From positions 186,001-250,000 of the forward strand of contig NEEC01000015.1 of assembly GCA_002189035.1 (NCBI GenBank): 64,000 bases of DNA, given 5' to 3'. Within the stretch, counting starts at the first letter, position 1. Each line of letters starts with the position of its first letter. The translations under genes and the position numbers were made by a program. This DNA comes from Utricularia gibba (lineage: Eukaryota > Streptophyta > Magnoliopsida > Lamiales > Lentibulariaceae). Positions 44,201 to 57,100 of this stretch are shown here, piece by piece. The notes beneath the pieces are model-generated. The model was not told the origin of the DNA, made no database searches, and saw only the letters and a list, made by a program, of their open reading frames with translations.

Positions 44201-45718
44201 TCACTTCATACTTGGACCACCTGTTGAGCCAGAGGCGCCGTTGCCTAAGGACCCAATAAACAACCGGGGGGAACGAGAGCCACTTTTCCTCAACTTCCCT
44301 GTGAAATTTCTGCCAATGTCGCTCTTAAAATGAGGGCTCTTTCCAAACCGGCTCCGGCTAAGAGAAAGCAGTGGGTTGCAAGGAGGGGTGTGTAGCACTC
44401 CCTCGACGCAGTCTCCAGCTTGGGTGCATGTCCATGGCCTTGATGGCCCGCCCTCGCGAATAGGCTTCACCAGGGGGAAACCACTTCTTGCTTTGTGGGA
44501 TACACGGTGATCAGGGGAACTTTCTTTACCTTCTTCCAGCTTGCTGCAGATGGGGCATGGCGGGTCGCTTTTGCGTGCCTTTGGGGTTGTTTGATCTAAG
44601 CACTCCACATGGAAGACATGGCAACAGGAAAGGACTCCGGAAATTGGCATGTCTCCTGTTTTCACAATTCTACGAGAACTCCATGGAGATCGTTGTGAAA
44701 GATATCGGTCACACAGTCCACATGTGAAATGCCCACCTGCGGGACTTGGCGGCCTGTTGTTTGGATACATCTCAAATGGCTCTTGTGCTTCTGTGAAATC
44801 GACACTGCTACTAGCAGACCGATGATGGTGATGGACATCTCTTTGAAGTGCGATGTTTCCAAATTCCGGAACTGCAGCAGGGCCAGAAGATTGAATTCCT
44901 CCATTGTATGACTCGGATGGCAATGACAATGGATGGATCGCCTTCGGCATGAAGGATCTACGGTTGCGATGGGATAGATTAGACTTGAACATAGTTTCAG
45001 TATCATAACTGCTATCCGATCTTGATGATGCAGAGCCGACACTATCTCGATATGCAGATGTCCCCTGTAAAATTATCCAGATCAGTAAACAACATTGCTC
45101 AATTCCAGAAGCTGTACATTAAAAATAAAAAAAGCACAGCAAGCCAGTTTTGTACCTCCATGGTAGGAGAAAAAGGTAAAGGCCGCATGACTCCTGAAAA
45201 AGGATAATATAGAGAAGCAACGTTAGCAAGTTTTGATATTCACAAATGAACTAATATAGAAAGCCCAAAAGTCTACATCGGCACGGTTGTAACGATTCCC
45301 GGAATTCATACGTACAAAGAGGGAAAAAGTATTGATTCATACCCCTCAAAGTAATATGATCATCAGAAATGATTTCTTGCACCACTGGGGGAGTCCATTG
45401 CTGGCCAGAAGATATGTCAGATGGACTGCTGAGATACTGATCAATACCATCAGATACTAAAGTTTGATGATTAGCATTATTTGCTCTCATCCAACTTCTA
45501 CTTTCTCTGCTGTTTGACGAGACTGAGGATCCATTTATTTGAATACCATTCTGAGAGCCGAATGAAGGAGCATCAGGATGGAACTGAGCATCCCACCTTG
45601 TCAGACGAGGAGAAAAACTAGTGTTAGTTCTCCAGTAGGGCTCTCGGGGGCCGACCGACCAGTCCTGGCTGGTGGCATTCGATCCATGTCTCGCAGCCAC
45701 ACAACAAAGGGACCCCGT
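44201..45718 (-). CDS. RING-finger protein with MGSLCC-like N-terminus; start codon reads ACG
   Basis: This is a probable E3 ubiquitin ligase of unknown target. Exons are 45718-45343, 45193-45156 and 45064-44201, in phase. The RING is in exon 3: CGLCDRYLSQRSPW, GVLSCCHVFHVECLDQ and PPCPICSKLEEG give the C-x2-C, C-H, H-x2-C and C-x2-C ligands, with a longer first loop than usual. The remainder is Ser/Pro-rich and probably disordered. Related plant proteins start MGS-CCVAA, a possible myristoylation and palmitoylation site. Here the matching codons are ACG GGG TCC CTT TGT TGT GTG GCT GCG, so ACG stands where ATG is expected, with A at -3 and G at +4. No in-frame ATG lies upstream in this exon before a TGA. 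Initiation may use ACG, an upstream exon, or a later Met; a base-call error is also possible. Total length from ACG is about 426 residues. Confidence 0.85.
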
Positions 45719-46754
45719 TTTAGCTATCTTTCAAGGTACAGCAGCAAAAAAGTAGAGAAAACTTCCCCCAGCTCCTCCCACAAACTTCCAGGATCGAAGA
45801 TAGAAAGAAATCAACAAGCTGCTTCCGGAAATCCGCCTCGCTCTCAAGATACAAGCTAATAACTTTGATGAAAACTGGTGGTAAACATACTTCTACCACT
45901 TCTTAAATTCCCAAGGAAACTACACTTGCGAACCGCTTTCTGTCAAATTCGCATGCAAACATCTAGAGAGCACCATTTTCTTTACCTAAAACAATAAAAG
46001 AGTTCTGTCCATGTCTGAAAGCTGTTCAAATGAACATGACCTGCATAATTTAAGAGATTCTACTCATTATCGACATAGCAGTTGCAAGAAACATTAAAAA
46101 GCTATAACTCCGAGTGAAGACAGTTACTCAGACAGAAAGAACAAAACTTGTTCAATATTTATACCAGAAAACGTCCACCACCAAAAGGGCTTTTTTACAT
46201 AATTCTCATAAATAGCAGCCAGTCAATAACTTCACATTACTGTAATTTACGGCAGCTGCCTACAAGCTCCATAAACACTGAAGAAAGCTAAAAAGTCAAA
46301 CAATCTTCAGCTGAAGATTGAAAATATAAAACCCCAGACAACAAAATACCAACACATAACCCTACCAAAACCCAATATAAGCTTGCGAACGCATACCTCT
46401 GCGGGAGAAAAGGCCGACGGAAAGCGCGCATTTCAGGTTGTAACTGTTTGCAGATGAAATCAAGGAACCCTATATTGACACTGACCAGACGTATCCGTGA
46501 CTTTTCATGACTTCTGTTTCGGTTTTTTGACCCAAATTTTTCGCTATTTATTTTGAACTCCTCCAGTATAATTCATATCATTATTTGGCCCCTCCCGCTT
46601 TCGTTTGCTTCCATAAATTACTTTAATTAAATTAAATTACCTTAACCCCTGTGGAATTGCGTATTGTCGTCTACAAATGCGACAAAGACTTGCCCTAATT
46701 CTAATGTGAATTGGGCTGATTCCTGATGGGGCTTCTGGCAGACACGGGCCCAAT
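45719..46754. other. Leader and promoter of the RING gene
   Basis: A probable non-coding first exon ends at a donor (GAG/GTATGCG) near 46397, followed by a leader intron up to a position near 45723. The rest is promoter and the 3' flank of the SET gene. No further gene is seen. Confidence 0.45.
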
Positions 46755-48368
46755 TCAGCCCAGTTGACCCAGGCGTCTTAGTGCGGGTTTCTTCATTATC
46801 TTTCCATAAATACCCTTCCCCAACTTCTCGGCTTTCTCCATCTCATCAATGCCCTTTTTTGTCTTTAAACTAGCCGTTAAAACTCTCAAAATTCTTTCAT
46901 CACTTCCGGCGATGTCCGTCACGCTTTCAACGACCGTCTCCACCGCCGGGATCTTCCTGCCCCACTTTCCGATCATCTTCTCTGACGTGAAAACTTCCTC
47001 ATAAACTGCCCACATCGACGCCCTCAAAAACCCTTTACCTTTTCCCTTTACCATCATCTTCCTCATGGTTTCTTCGAATCTGTAAATCATATTCCCTAAT
47101 TCACCATAATCTTTGCCTTGGGTCGTCATCAACTTCTCGAATTCCCTCAATTCTTCATTCTTCCATATCCGTTCCTCGAATTCGCATCTCTTGCAGTTGC
47201 AATTGAACCCCCAGTTCTTCGACATTTCCCTCCGTTTACCCGGAAACGTAAGAACATCGAAGTAAGCGAACGTGAGTTCTTCCCCTGCCTTCAAATCCTT
47301 GGAAGCGTGAACAAGAACATGATCGCCGATGTGTAAGCGGCGCACGTTTGGAGTGCAGGAATGGTTGATGAACGAAGGCAAAATCCATAGCCCCACGCTC
47401 TTGTAATCCGAGTTTTTCCCTAAAACCTTGGATGATTCCCCGTTCTCGACCATGGCGTTCACGTCCAAAATGTTAACCAGTTTCTGCTTTTCTATATCAA
47501 CCCCAGAAACATTAGTTTCAGGCTTGAAATTTTGAACATCAGGAACATCAACAATCTGCTCATTCTCCCCCGTTGATAGATTGGATATCAAAGCTTTGAG
47601 TTTTCTGCAATTTTCCATAGATTTCTCAACTCTATTTACGAAGTTCTTCCATAAGACCATTTGGGCATTTTCATCAGAATCTTGTGAGATTATAACTCTC
47701 TCAACAGCCACCGCTTTTGTCACTAAAACCAGAGATCCAGATTCAATGTTTTTTGTTGCGAACAACCCACGGCCACTTAATTCCGACTTTCTGATCTCCA
47801 CCGCGCCGACGAACTCCGCAAACTCAGGCGGTTTGCCGTTGAACCCACTCAGAACCCAATCTGAAATGTCAAATCCGCCAGTTCTTGATAGATACTCAAG
47901 CTTCTTACATTTCTCCAGAAGCAGATCTACCTCATCCACACTGTCACCACTCCCCTGTGCCGACTTCAAACACTCCAAAGCCAATCTATACCTATTCATA
48001 CTCAACAAAATCTTACCTTTACACAGTAAAGTCTTGACATGGGAACTCTCGATCCCCAGTGCTTCATCACAATCGTCCAATGCTTCGGAATACCTCAGCA
48101 TCCTCGCCCCAGCCTCTGCCCTGTTGGAGTAGGCTAAACACAGAGCTTTACGCAGCTTTTTGAGTTGCTCTCCATCTGGGTTCTTCTGGGAAATCGATTC
48201 TTCGCAAAGGGAGATTATTTGAGAGTAGGTTTTCATGGAATCGTCATATTCTTCTCTGAGGCGAAGCTCCGTAGCTTTGGATCTTAAGATCTGCATCCAC
48301 TCCTCCTTTCCGTCGTCTTCTAATTCTTCTCCGACGCCTGCCTGCAACCCATCCGTTGCTCTCACCAT
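46755..48368 (-). CDS. TPR and SET domain protein, SDG35/ATXR-like
   Basis: This is a predicted protein lysine methyltransferase of the SMYD-like plant group. It is a single exon of 537 residues from the ATG in GAGGAAATGGTGAGAGC. Residues about 30-170 form TPR-like helices (ATELRLREEYDDSMKTYSQII, ALCLAYSNRAEAGARMLRYSEALDDCDEAL, LLCKGKILLSMNRYRLALECL). The SET domain starts at VEIRKSELSGRGLFATKNIESG and is split by a long insert. It ends with the catalytic core LPSFINHSCTPNVRRLHIGDHVLVHASKDLKAGEELTFAYFD, and the post-SET Cys cluster reads FNCNCKRCEFEE. NHSC and the ELTFAYFD Tyr are present, so catalysis is plausible. The reading frame is open far upstream through an AC repeat (encoding a Cys-Val run), but that part is promoter and I exclude it. 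My best match is Arabidopsis SDG35 (At1g26760) by recollection. Confidence 0.9.
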   Translation of the reverse strand: MVRATDGLQAGVGEELEDDGKEEWMQILRSKATELRLREEYDDSMKTYSQIISLCEESISQKNPDGEQLKKLRKALCLAYSNRAEAGARMLRYSEALDDCDEALGIESSHVKTLLCKGKILLSMNRYRLALECLKSAQGSGDSVDEVDLLLEKCKKLEYLSRTGGFDISDWVLSGFNGKPPEFAEFVGAVEIRKSELSGRGLFATKNIESGSLVLVTKAVAVERVIISQDSDENAQMVLWKNFVNRVEKSMENCRKLKALISNLSTGENEQIVDVPDVQNFKPETNVSGVDIEKQKLVNILDVNAMVENGESSKVLGKNSDYKSVGLWILPSFINHSCTPNVRRLHIGDHVLVHASKDLKAGEELTFAYFDVLTFPGKRREMSKNWGFNCNCKRCEFEERIWKNEELREFEKLMTTQGKDYGELGNMIYRFEETMRKMMVKGKGKGFLRASMWAVYEEVFTSEKMIGKWGRKIPAVETVVESVTDIAGSDERILRVLTASLKTKKGIDEMEKAEKLGKGIYGKIMKKPALRRLGQLG

Positions 48369-48434
48369 TTCCTCCTGTTCTGGAAAATGAGACAAACGCT
48401 TGCAACGGTCGACAAAACACCTACGGACAGCAAC

Positions 48435-48442
48435 TATATATA
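48435..48442 (-). promoter_or_regulatory. TATA box of the TPR-SET gene
   Basis: TATATATA (self-complementary) lies 67-74 bases upstream of the ATG at 48368, a normal distance for a short 5' UTR. Confidence 0.7.
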
Positions 48443-48443
48443 A

Positions 48444-48466
48444 ACACACACACACACACACACACA
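48444..48466. repeat. (AC)11 microsatellite directly upstream of a TATA box
   Basis: A perfect AC dinucleotide tract (TG on the gene strand) directly flanks the TATA box of the SET gene. Length variation here would change the core promoter. Confidence 0.95.
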
Positions 48467-48967
48467 ACTGAATATTAATTGGTAAGTGCAACGGCTACAA
48501 GGAACACAGTTGTGAAAATTACAAAATCCGCCCCAACTTTTGGTCAAAATCCTGGAAAATGACTTCCGTATTCAAATATGGTGGGGCCCTTTCTCTCTAA
48601 CCAAACCTACATTACTATTTAGTGTATAGTTTTTCATTGATTTGATTGTCAAAATAACAATTATTATTATTTTTTATATAATAAAAACAACGAGGATCAG
48701 AATCAGGATATCAAGTTTTAAATCTCAATCCCTTTCCAAGTGAGATTCCCCGTAATATCATGAAGCTTTTGAATTCAAAACATTCTCATTTTTGTTTTGT
48801 TTCCATAAAAATTAGAACTATTTAAATTCAAAAAAATTGATTTGTATACAATTATAATGAATATTATTATATTAATATATTTTCCCTGGTTACAAAAAAC
48901 ACATCCTCTTCAATCCTGTCCTTCGGCACTCTAAAACGCCTGGAGTTTAGTGTCAGTAATCGGCCGT

Positions 48968-51900
48968 TTACTTGAGGAAGTAGGAGCCATCTCTGTATTC
49001 CAGCTTCTCCTCTGCAACAAGACCACCCAAAAAGCTCTGCAGCTGTTGGAGTGACTTGTCGTACGGAGGATCACTCACGCAGAACATCTGTTGTCATACG
49101 GTGGATCAGACCAGGTGGTTCGGGCATGCGAAACTAACAACGACATGAGCATTAAGTTGAAGAATGTACCTTGAGTGTGTTGTGTATCCGGTCCAGCGCC
49201 ATGCTGCCAAAATTGGTGAGCATCCCTGTGATGAACTTCTGCGTAAAAGGAACACCAACAGTTGAGCAACAAATCAGATTTCATAATCCATAAATAGTGA
49301 AAACCACCAGATATTATAAGCCAAAAAAGAGACATGAGTGTCAAGGTTTCGCATTATCAGGTAGGAATTGAGCAACACAACCAGATGCGTATCTAATTTG
49401 TTTCACTGCAGCACATTTGAATCTTAATGTGTAACTTGCCCACAGATGGCATGTACATACCTCGTACACAAGCATTTCTTTGTGCAGTTGATCCTCAACA
49501 GATGCCACTGAACTCTCAGCATCCTCATCACCAACTATAAACTCGTCACAGGTGGTAACTGTCCCAGCCTTTTCATTGTCAACCAATGCTTCCACCAATG
49601 TAAATGTATGGTCACCAGTCCCCAAAATCGATTCCACTAGAATACCCTGAAACCAATGTAAATGCATTGAGGAGAGCTGGATGTGATGAGCTGATTAAGG
49701 AACATCGCATTCATCTTCTTGAAAGATCTTTGAGAAATAATTTTACTCAGGAGCGGCAGGCCTCAGTACGCCCACCTTGTTTATCCAAAAATATATTCTC
49801 TTTCTCAGGATATCCTCAGACACACCAACGGCAGCTGCAAGATCCTTGGAGTGCCAACTGAGAGTACAAGGCAGAGTGACTTGGAATGCTCTCAAAAATA
49901 ACAACCATATTATAGAACCATATATTTACTTTTGTCACACCTGGATTGCTCTTCAAAGTTGCAGATAATTGAAGCTTGAAGAGGTGTAACGTTGAACGGT
50001 AATGCCCTGTCTCCAAATTGCAGTTCTAGCTGAGAAAAAATGCTTAGAAATTAGGGTATAATGCCACACTCCAAAAAGAAACAACAACATCAATCGGATA
50101 CAAAGAAGTTGCATCCAGTTGCAGGATATATTTGGCAACTAATTGATGAATCTCACCTTTACAGTACCAAGATTATTCTTCCAGAGAAGTTTACGTGGGG
50201 TCTTGATTTCATTGTATCTTCTAGCGTAATCACTTAAAAGCTGCTCCACGGGCCCAGGTACAATAATTGCTTCTTCCTGGGAAAGCAAAAAAACGTGACA
50301 AGCAAATTCATTTCCTAGACAAGTAAAGTTGTTAACTTGTATGTTCAGCCTTGGTGCCAAAATCCTGCAAATATATCACACTTTTGCGCATTGGTATCAT
50401 TACCTGGATACTTGGCCAGAAATTTGCTGAGATAATAGTAGCATTAACCCTATCCAGGGACAAGTCATGCTTTCCTATATGAGGCCCAGGTTGCTGTTTC
50501 ATTGTTGCTTGTACGTTCGTGTTAGTTCTTTTCGAGTCAATCAGATCATTAAGCATAATTTCACACTTTTGCATGCTGCTGTCACCAAAATGAATCTGAA
50601 ACAATCAACAGCAATGGATTAGTGAGGTTTAAAAAAGATAAGTTAAAGTAGGAGAGGAGTAAATTTCTGCATCATTAAATAATCTTCATGAATGACCTTG
50701 AGAAGTTCCAAGATGCGTATTTCTGAGTCAATGTCGTAATCAGATTTATTAAGCAGCTTCTCAGCTAGCATAACACGATACTCATTCACTAGCTGCTCCT
50801 TTGAACCAATTATGCCAACAATCATGCCAAGAATATCAGTCTTCCTTTGGTATCTTCCACCCTTCAAAGGATCTGCTTCAACCGGATCAGGCTCCCAACT
50901 GCAGTGCAGAAAGCACAAACCCATCAATACTTCTTAAAGAACATGTTTCATGTCATTAATGACATCACAAACCCTTTGGTTTCTGGGAAACCATTAATCT
51001 TCATCTTATATTATTTTTCAGAAAGTTATTACTACCTTTGCGCATTTATCCAAGCTTGCTTATCATCAACATTTATATCATCATCAAAGCCAGAGTTCTC
51101 TTGATTTTCTTCATCTCGATTTAATTCTTCAAGAAGACTGTCTCCGGGATTCCCTGGTCCATTAGAATCGCCACTGCTTCCATCAGTGAGCATAGTGACA
51201 ATGCATTTAATAGTTTCCTTTCTACCCTTCAAGTACTCTCTTATTGGTTCACCAACCGCATCAAGAAATACACCAGAAGGATCCATTGTTCGAAGGGCCT
51301 TAATAGTTGAAACATACTGGTGCAGTATATCATTTGTAGAAGCACCAGCTGTCAGCAAACGGTATTTTAATGAAGCAATGAAAGAATCGACAAGCTTGGA
51401 GTGCTGCCCCGTGTAGTCAAGGCATCGTTTCAGGTCCTCAATAGCAGGGGAACTAAGAAAGACCACAAATAATAAGTAACAAAACTAGCTAGAACAATCA
51501 AGAGAATGTTAAAATGGTAAAATAAATGGCGCACTCTCTGAAAATTCTTATTGATAAAAAATAAAGAGAGAAGAATCATTGACCGCACAGTTTTCAAAAA
51601 AATGAAATTTCACAATGTAACCATGTTAAGGTAAAAGTTGCACAAAAGCATGACAAGAACAAAAAGGACACGGCTTTACCTTTCAGGATAATCCACAATT
51701 ATCTCAAAAAGCTTGGATATTCTTAGATCTTGTAATGTCTCATAAGCAAAATACTCTAAGCGCATCTGCCATCGCACAAGTGCCTCATTAGGAATTCCAG
51801 TTCCTTGATATTTAAAACTAGGCGGAGACGCCAGTGGGGATTTCGTTCCACATGAGTGCCTTTCAGGAACATTAGAGTCACCCAAATAAGCAGTAAGAGC

Positions 51901-53653
51901 ATGCAAAAATTGAAGTGGAACTGCCTGAAAATTTAGCATAATGTGTTAGCAATAATATTTTTACCAATTCAACGAACAAAAATAGCTCAAAACTTCATTA
52001 AAGCTTTTTAAATGAAGGAAATGGAGAACCCGAACATATAGTTTTTAGTGAGAACCACCTGTATCCATCCTTTAATAGAATCCAACACTGAAAATCGGAA
52101 CTCGTCACCAGCCAAATCATGAACTTTAGCCTGAACCCAGAAAGCAAAGAACATCAGAGATAGAAAATATAATGTTTCCACAAACAGAACAAAAAATTGC
52201 ATTGGAATAAATGAGGCATCATAGAACTGCCTATGCAAAGTTAACCTTTAGCAGCCAAAAAATAGCTGATGCATAAGCCTCTTCTGCCATGGAGGTTAAT
52301 CCAAGATTCCTGAGATTAAGGACAACTTCTGCGATATTCCTCACCAATTTGCCGTTTTTCAGAGTCACTCCATGTAGATGATTTTGATTGTCATCTATTT
52401 CTGCAGCTCGGCATTCCACGCTCATTGGGTTGCTTATATTTAAGTTGCTATGATCCTCAAGTTCATTAGCCACAATTTCATTTATTTCCTCCAGTTGACC
52501 CCTAAAGTACCATTGAAGCAAATCTGGGAAAGAATATAATCACCATTCAGAATATTACAAAGTGACCACTGACGAAATGAATAGACCCTACTGAAACACA
52601 GGCATAGCAGCAATCAAATGCTTTCTTGCATCGTCTCCAAAAAAAAGCCTTCTTTCAAACCACGGAACAACATAAAGTTAAGACACCTGGTAAGCTTTGA
52701 CACGCACACGCAGGGAACAACTACCTGAAAAATACCATGGAAGAGTGGCCAGCAGAGCTGAAGATACCGTAAACTCAAATTTTGAGATAAGAAAGTTTGC
52801 GTCTCCATACGAATTTGTTTGTCTCTTGGAGTCGCTCACGTTGCAAGTCTGTAAAGCCTCAACCAGCATCAAGAGGCATTGCATTAAATAATTTTTCCCA
52901 GAAGATATCTCCTCTAGAGCTTTGTGTAGGATACCCTGCATCTCCACTTGGTGATCCTGTTAAAAGACATGACATCACAATTCTAAAACTGAAATAGCAT
53001 AAATATTTCATTATCTCTCCATCATTTCCATGAAAAAAAAACAATTAGATTTACGAAAATAAAATAATAGGAATCATGCAAGACAAGACCCACCTACCAA
53101 GTCCATAATGTCTAGAACTGAAGCGCCTTCAGAACTATCAAAATGACTCCAGAACTTCGGGGCCAACTTTTTTTCAAATATATCCTGTGCAACCCCAATA
53201 TCAACGATGATTGTCTTGCAGAATATCTAGACTTAATTTTTGAAGGTAAATGATTGCAGTAAATCACCAGAAGGACTTTCATTAGGAACCCAAGAGTAAA
53301 ATAAAATAGACTAGAAAGGGCTTTTACAAAAACATTTACGAAAATGATTTTAACAGAACCCAAATCGAGGAAATCAGTAAAGTTCTTCGTTTTTCTAGCT
53401 GGATTCAGACCTCCACAGAGCATAGAAAATGCTCAACCATCAGCGACTCGAGTCCCATTGCGCAGAGACTTCTCACCGGTGGCAACAAATCGCCAGTGAA
53501 CGGCGAATCGCCTGGCCCCCCTCTAAGAAGGCCATCAGTTGCTAAACAAAAATCATTCCAACCATCCGACAGCTCTTCAACTGAAGTCGAAGTCAATGAG
53601 TCCAGTATCCCAAAATCACACATTGGAGACGACACCAAACCTTTTCCCGCCAT
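48968..53653 (-). CDS. APC2: Anaphase-promoting complex subunit 2 (cullin-like)
   Basis: This is the cullin scaffold of the APC/C ubiquitin ligase, which pairs with RING subunit APC11 and drives exit from mitosis. I find fifteen exons in perfect phase: 53653-53411, 53184-53098, 52956-52725, 52523-52246, 52130-52059, 51924-51680, 51452-51036, 50898-50697, 50595-50404, 50276-50157, 50029-49941, 49857-49776, 49646-49461, 49238-49170 and 49087-48968. They give 877 residues, close to the plant APC2 length of about 865. The cullin homology core reads WEPDPVEADPLKGGRYQRKTDILGMIVGIIGSKEQLVNEYRVMLAEKLL. Then come RILELLKIHFGDSSMQKCEIMLNDL, ANFWPSIQ and LLWKNNLGTVKLELQF. The C-terminal winged-helix B has KDLAAAVGVSEDILRKRIYFW and ends AEEKLEYRDGSYFLK. 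No frameshift is present in this large gene. The start MAGKGLVSSPMCDF is the only sensible Met. Confidence 0.95.
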
Positions 53654-54106
53654 TCCAGAGCCCCCTTCTTCTCCAAAAGAACAAAAAACGTCACAACATT
53701 CCCGAAACGAAACGAAACCCGGATATTTCCATTACGAGTTGTCCGCGTAGCCCAGGACTTTCTTGGGCTAATCAGCCCAACAGCGGCCCGACCAGCCAAA
53801 TTACGGAATGCGTCAATTCAGGCCTCTGGGTTACCCTTAAACTCCTAATCCCATTTTTTTTTCCTACCAAAAATTATTTTAATTAGAAAAAATAAAATTT
53901 AAATTTTATTATCAGCATCTTTTAAAAAACAAAACCTGATTGCTAAAACTCCCATATTTGTGATCCAGAGCGATTGCACGCGCTAACAATAAAAGTGAAA
54001 TCGTGTGTTTATGTGGTGAATAATTTGGACCACACGAGATAAAAAGCGTGCTTGCAGAAGCATAAGCAGCACCTGGGGTGGGTCACCGTTAAACATGGAG
54101 TTTAGT

Positions 54107-54129
54107 CCCCCCCCCCCCCCCCCCCCCCC
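54107..54129. repeat. Poly-C homopolymer, 23 bases
   Basis: An uninterrupted run of 23 C bases in intergenic DNA. Such runs are rare in plant genomes and could form i-motif or G-quadruplex structures; the exact length is uncertain. Confidence 0.9.
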
Positions 54130-57100
54130 ACGATCACTTTTCACCAACTCCCCTTTTCAAATTACTTTTCAGGTGCCCTTTTTAATACCCACAATGAAAA
54201 TATTGAGAATTACTGGCTGGGATTTCGAATCCGGGCCGGGCGGGGGCGCACCGGTTTGAGTGTAAAACGGGTTCACTGATCAGAACCATGCAAAAAAATC
54301 CAACACAGAGATCGGGGTTACTGCTTCGCACATTACATTGGCTTTTTTCTTCTGTTCTATGCACCCATTGTGCTTTGGTGTGGAAGCGGGAATACTTATC
54401 ATTTGTTTGGGAGAAATCATCTATCTCTATGATGATTATTATTATTTGCTGAAGGGAGGAACAAAGCTCATTATGGAGAAATGGTTTCATTGTCTCCTCT
54501 TGCTAGGTTAAATTTTAGAATCAATGAACTGGTTGTGGTGCCAAGGAGATGGCAACCTGCACAAATCTGCAGCCTTTTTGACTAATGGCTTGCTCTTCCC
54601 TCGGCAGTTTCCACAGAGGGGAGAGGAGATTGCCTAAGAAATGGAGCCTCGTCTTCAAACCCCATTCCCTAATCAACCCTCCTTTTGTCTCCTCCAAATC
54701 CCTCCCACGTCAGAATCCCCATTTTCAGCTCCTGAAACAAACGATGCATCTCATAGCCACAGATGATGCATCTGGCACCCCACTGGAGTTGTTTCCAAAG
54801 AGCCTGTGTTCTGTGCCTATGCATTTGAAGGCATACATTAAATATCAACCGTAGGTAAATTGTTTGTATCTTCTGTGCACCGGAATCATTCCCCGTCATC
54901 ATATGCATATGTGTATACTCGATTCGATGGGTACGGAGATCAGTCTCAGGCGATGGCGAGAGTCTCTACAAGGAACTGAATTTTTTAATGCAGTAAAATC
55001 AAGTAAAGAATTCACTTGGGGGTAAAATAAGAAGGACCCGGCAGCCAACACCGAACTGGACTTTGGCAGACCGTAGAGGTAACGGAAAATAAGCTCTTCC
55101 AGACATTTTACTCCACGGGACTATTTTTTTACTTTCACCGATCTACTCATACCCAGCTGCGTCACTTGATGTTCTCAGCACAGCGATTCAACTAAGGAAA
55201 AAGTTACCCATAGGATTCACTGCCCTCCGTTTGATATACTGTAAAATCTCAATGCCATGGATGCAGCAACGAGCTTACACCACATCACCCTTTCGAAAAT
55301 AGTACGACCCGGAAATGATTTAATGGACAAGTAATTTACTGATGTCTTTTTATTTCTCCTATATTACACACATATAAGAAAAAAGTGAAACACGCAAATA
55401 AAGGTTAAAAAAAATGAGGGAAAAATTATTACTGACTCACTGATCGAAATTACAGTAATAATTGAATAGCTGAAAGCTGAGACACTGAATCCGTTGTTCC
55501 TGCCAGATGCACACAACGGTCAGATGGAGATCTCCTAATTTGGGGGGCCCGTGTGACACGTGGCGCGCTACCAAAAAACCTCATGCTGCATTTTCCCCTT
55601 AAAAAAATTAAAATATTTTTCCCCAGCGCCATAATTTATATTGATATTTTTCATTGATTGCAGTAATTTAGTTACGTTAATTATAAGGATGATCATAATG
55701 ATGTTAGAAGAACATCTATCTATCTCTCCCAGTAATGGAGTACTGTACTCATCTGACGATGCCCATTATTCAATGATTAGGATAATGACTGCGGGTCTAT
55801 ACTCTGAAAATGAGGAATGTTGTTCATGCTGCTCAACCACATGCTAAAAAATAAATAAAATTTATAAAAGCCTATTAATAAATATTTATGAAAAATATGT
55901 AGATAATAAGAAATATAATGCATATTTGATTAATAAATTATAAGTAAGATGAAAGAGATTGTATTTATATTAAAGATAATTATGCTATTATTATACTTTA
56001 ATGTAAATAAAAATAAAAACATCAAATGAATAGTGAAAATTAATATCTATATACTTCAATATTATCAAATTCCCATATCTTATCTAGATTAATGAATATT
56101 GGATTCTGATATATCTTCAATATTTTTCATCAAATGTCACCTAATAAATGTACTATAAATTAGAAAAATGCAGTTTAAATCATTAAAATTAGGAACCTTC
56201 CCTTTCAATTTCCTAACAAGGACACTCAAGTCAACCATCCACGGCACTGCGAATGATTTTTTTTCCTTATTTTTGGCCGCGTCACTTCGAATGATATCTC
56301 CTCATTTAATTGCATCGACTTTTAGTAATGGTAGGTTGCCAAATATAGACGATCTCCATTACTCCCCTACCGCGATCACCATGTCAAGGACGGATTCATG
56401 GGAGTTTATTAGTGAATTAATTTTATTTTAGCAAATGTCTGGTCTCCCTTTTGCCAGTCAATTTGGCAAATTGGCGCCAAGGTGATGAAAACACGAAATT
56501 GAAGTTTCGAATTCGATTCTTGAATATGATTAGGACACGGGGTTCAAACATTTGAATGGGGGAGGCCGACGGTTGGGTGCGATGGATCTGCAGAATTGAA
56601 CATTCAAATTCTAATTTCATAGTGTTGGTTGATGCCATTTATAGCAGAAGCAGAACGTGGCCCCTGGACAAGTATCATTATAATTCAATATAATGCGTTT
56701 ATTTTCTGACAAAGTAAATGCCTCCTCCACTGCAGACACGCGTACACACACAATTACAAGATTGGGCCCTGCTTGTTTTTTCAACCATTTTTTATATTTT
56801 AAATATATTATTATTATCATCATTCAATCCTCATTTAAATACCATAACCATCACTCCCTTTTTTTTAAAAAAAATATTGTTTACAGAAAAATAAACAAAA
56901 TGAAGCAAGTTAAGTCCTGAATTGAATTTAGTTAGCATTGAATTATTCATTGGCCCACAATTTAAAAACAAAAATAACAATAAAAATGAAAAAACGTTTG
57001 GGACGACAGATTACGGGACAGCATTCAATTCTTATCGCCTGGAGCTGGAAACACGAACGCGTACAAAAAATAAATACATTATTCCATTATGTTTCAATTA

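Noticed and set aside
47581-48132. Plus-strand 183-codon open frame
   Set aside because: Antisense to the TPR part of the SET gene, whose domain content is clear.
48369-48491. In-frame N-terminal extension of the SET protein
   Set aside because: It would translate the TATA box and the AC repeat into a Cys-Val run; this is promoter sequence.
54215-54240. tRNA-like TTCGAATCC motif
   Set aside because: No matching acceptor, D-arm or anticodon stems can be folded around it.
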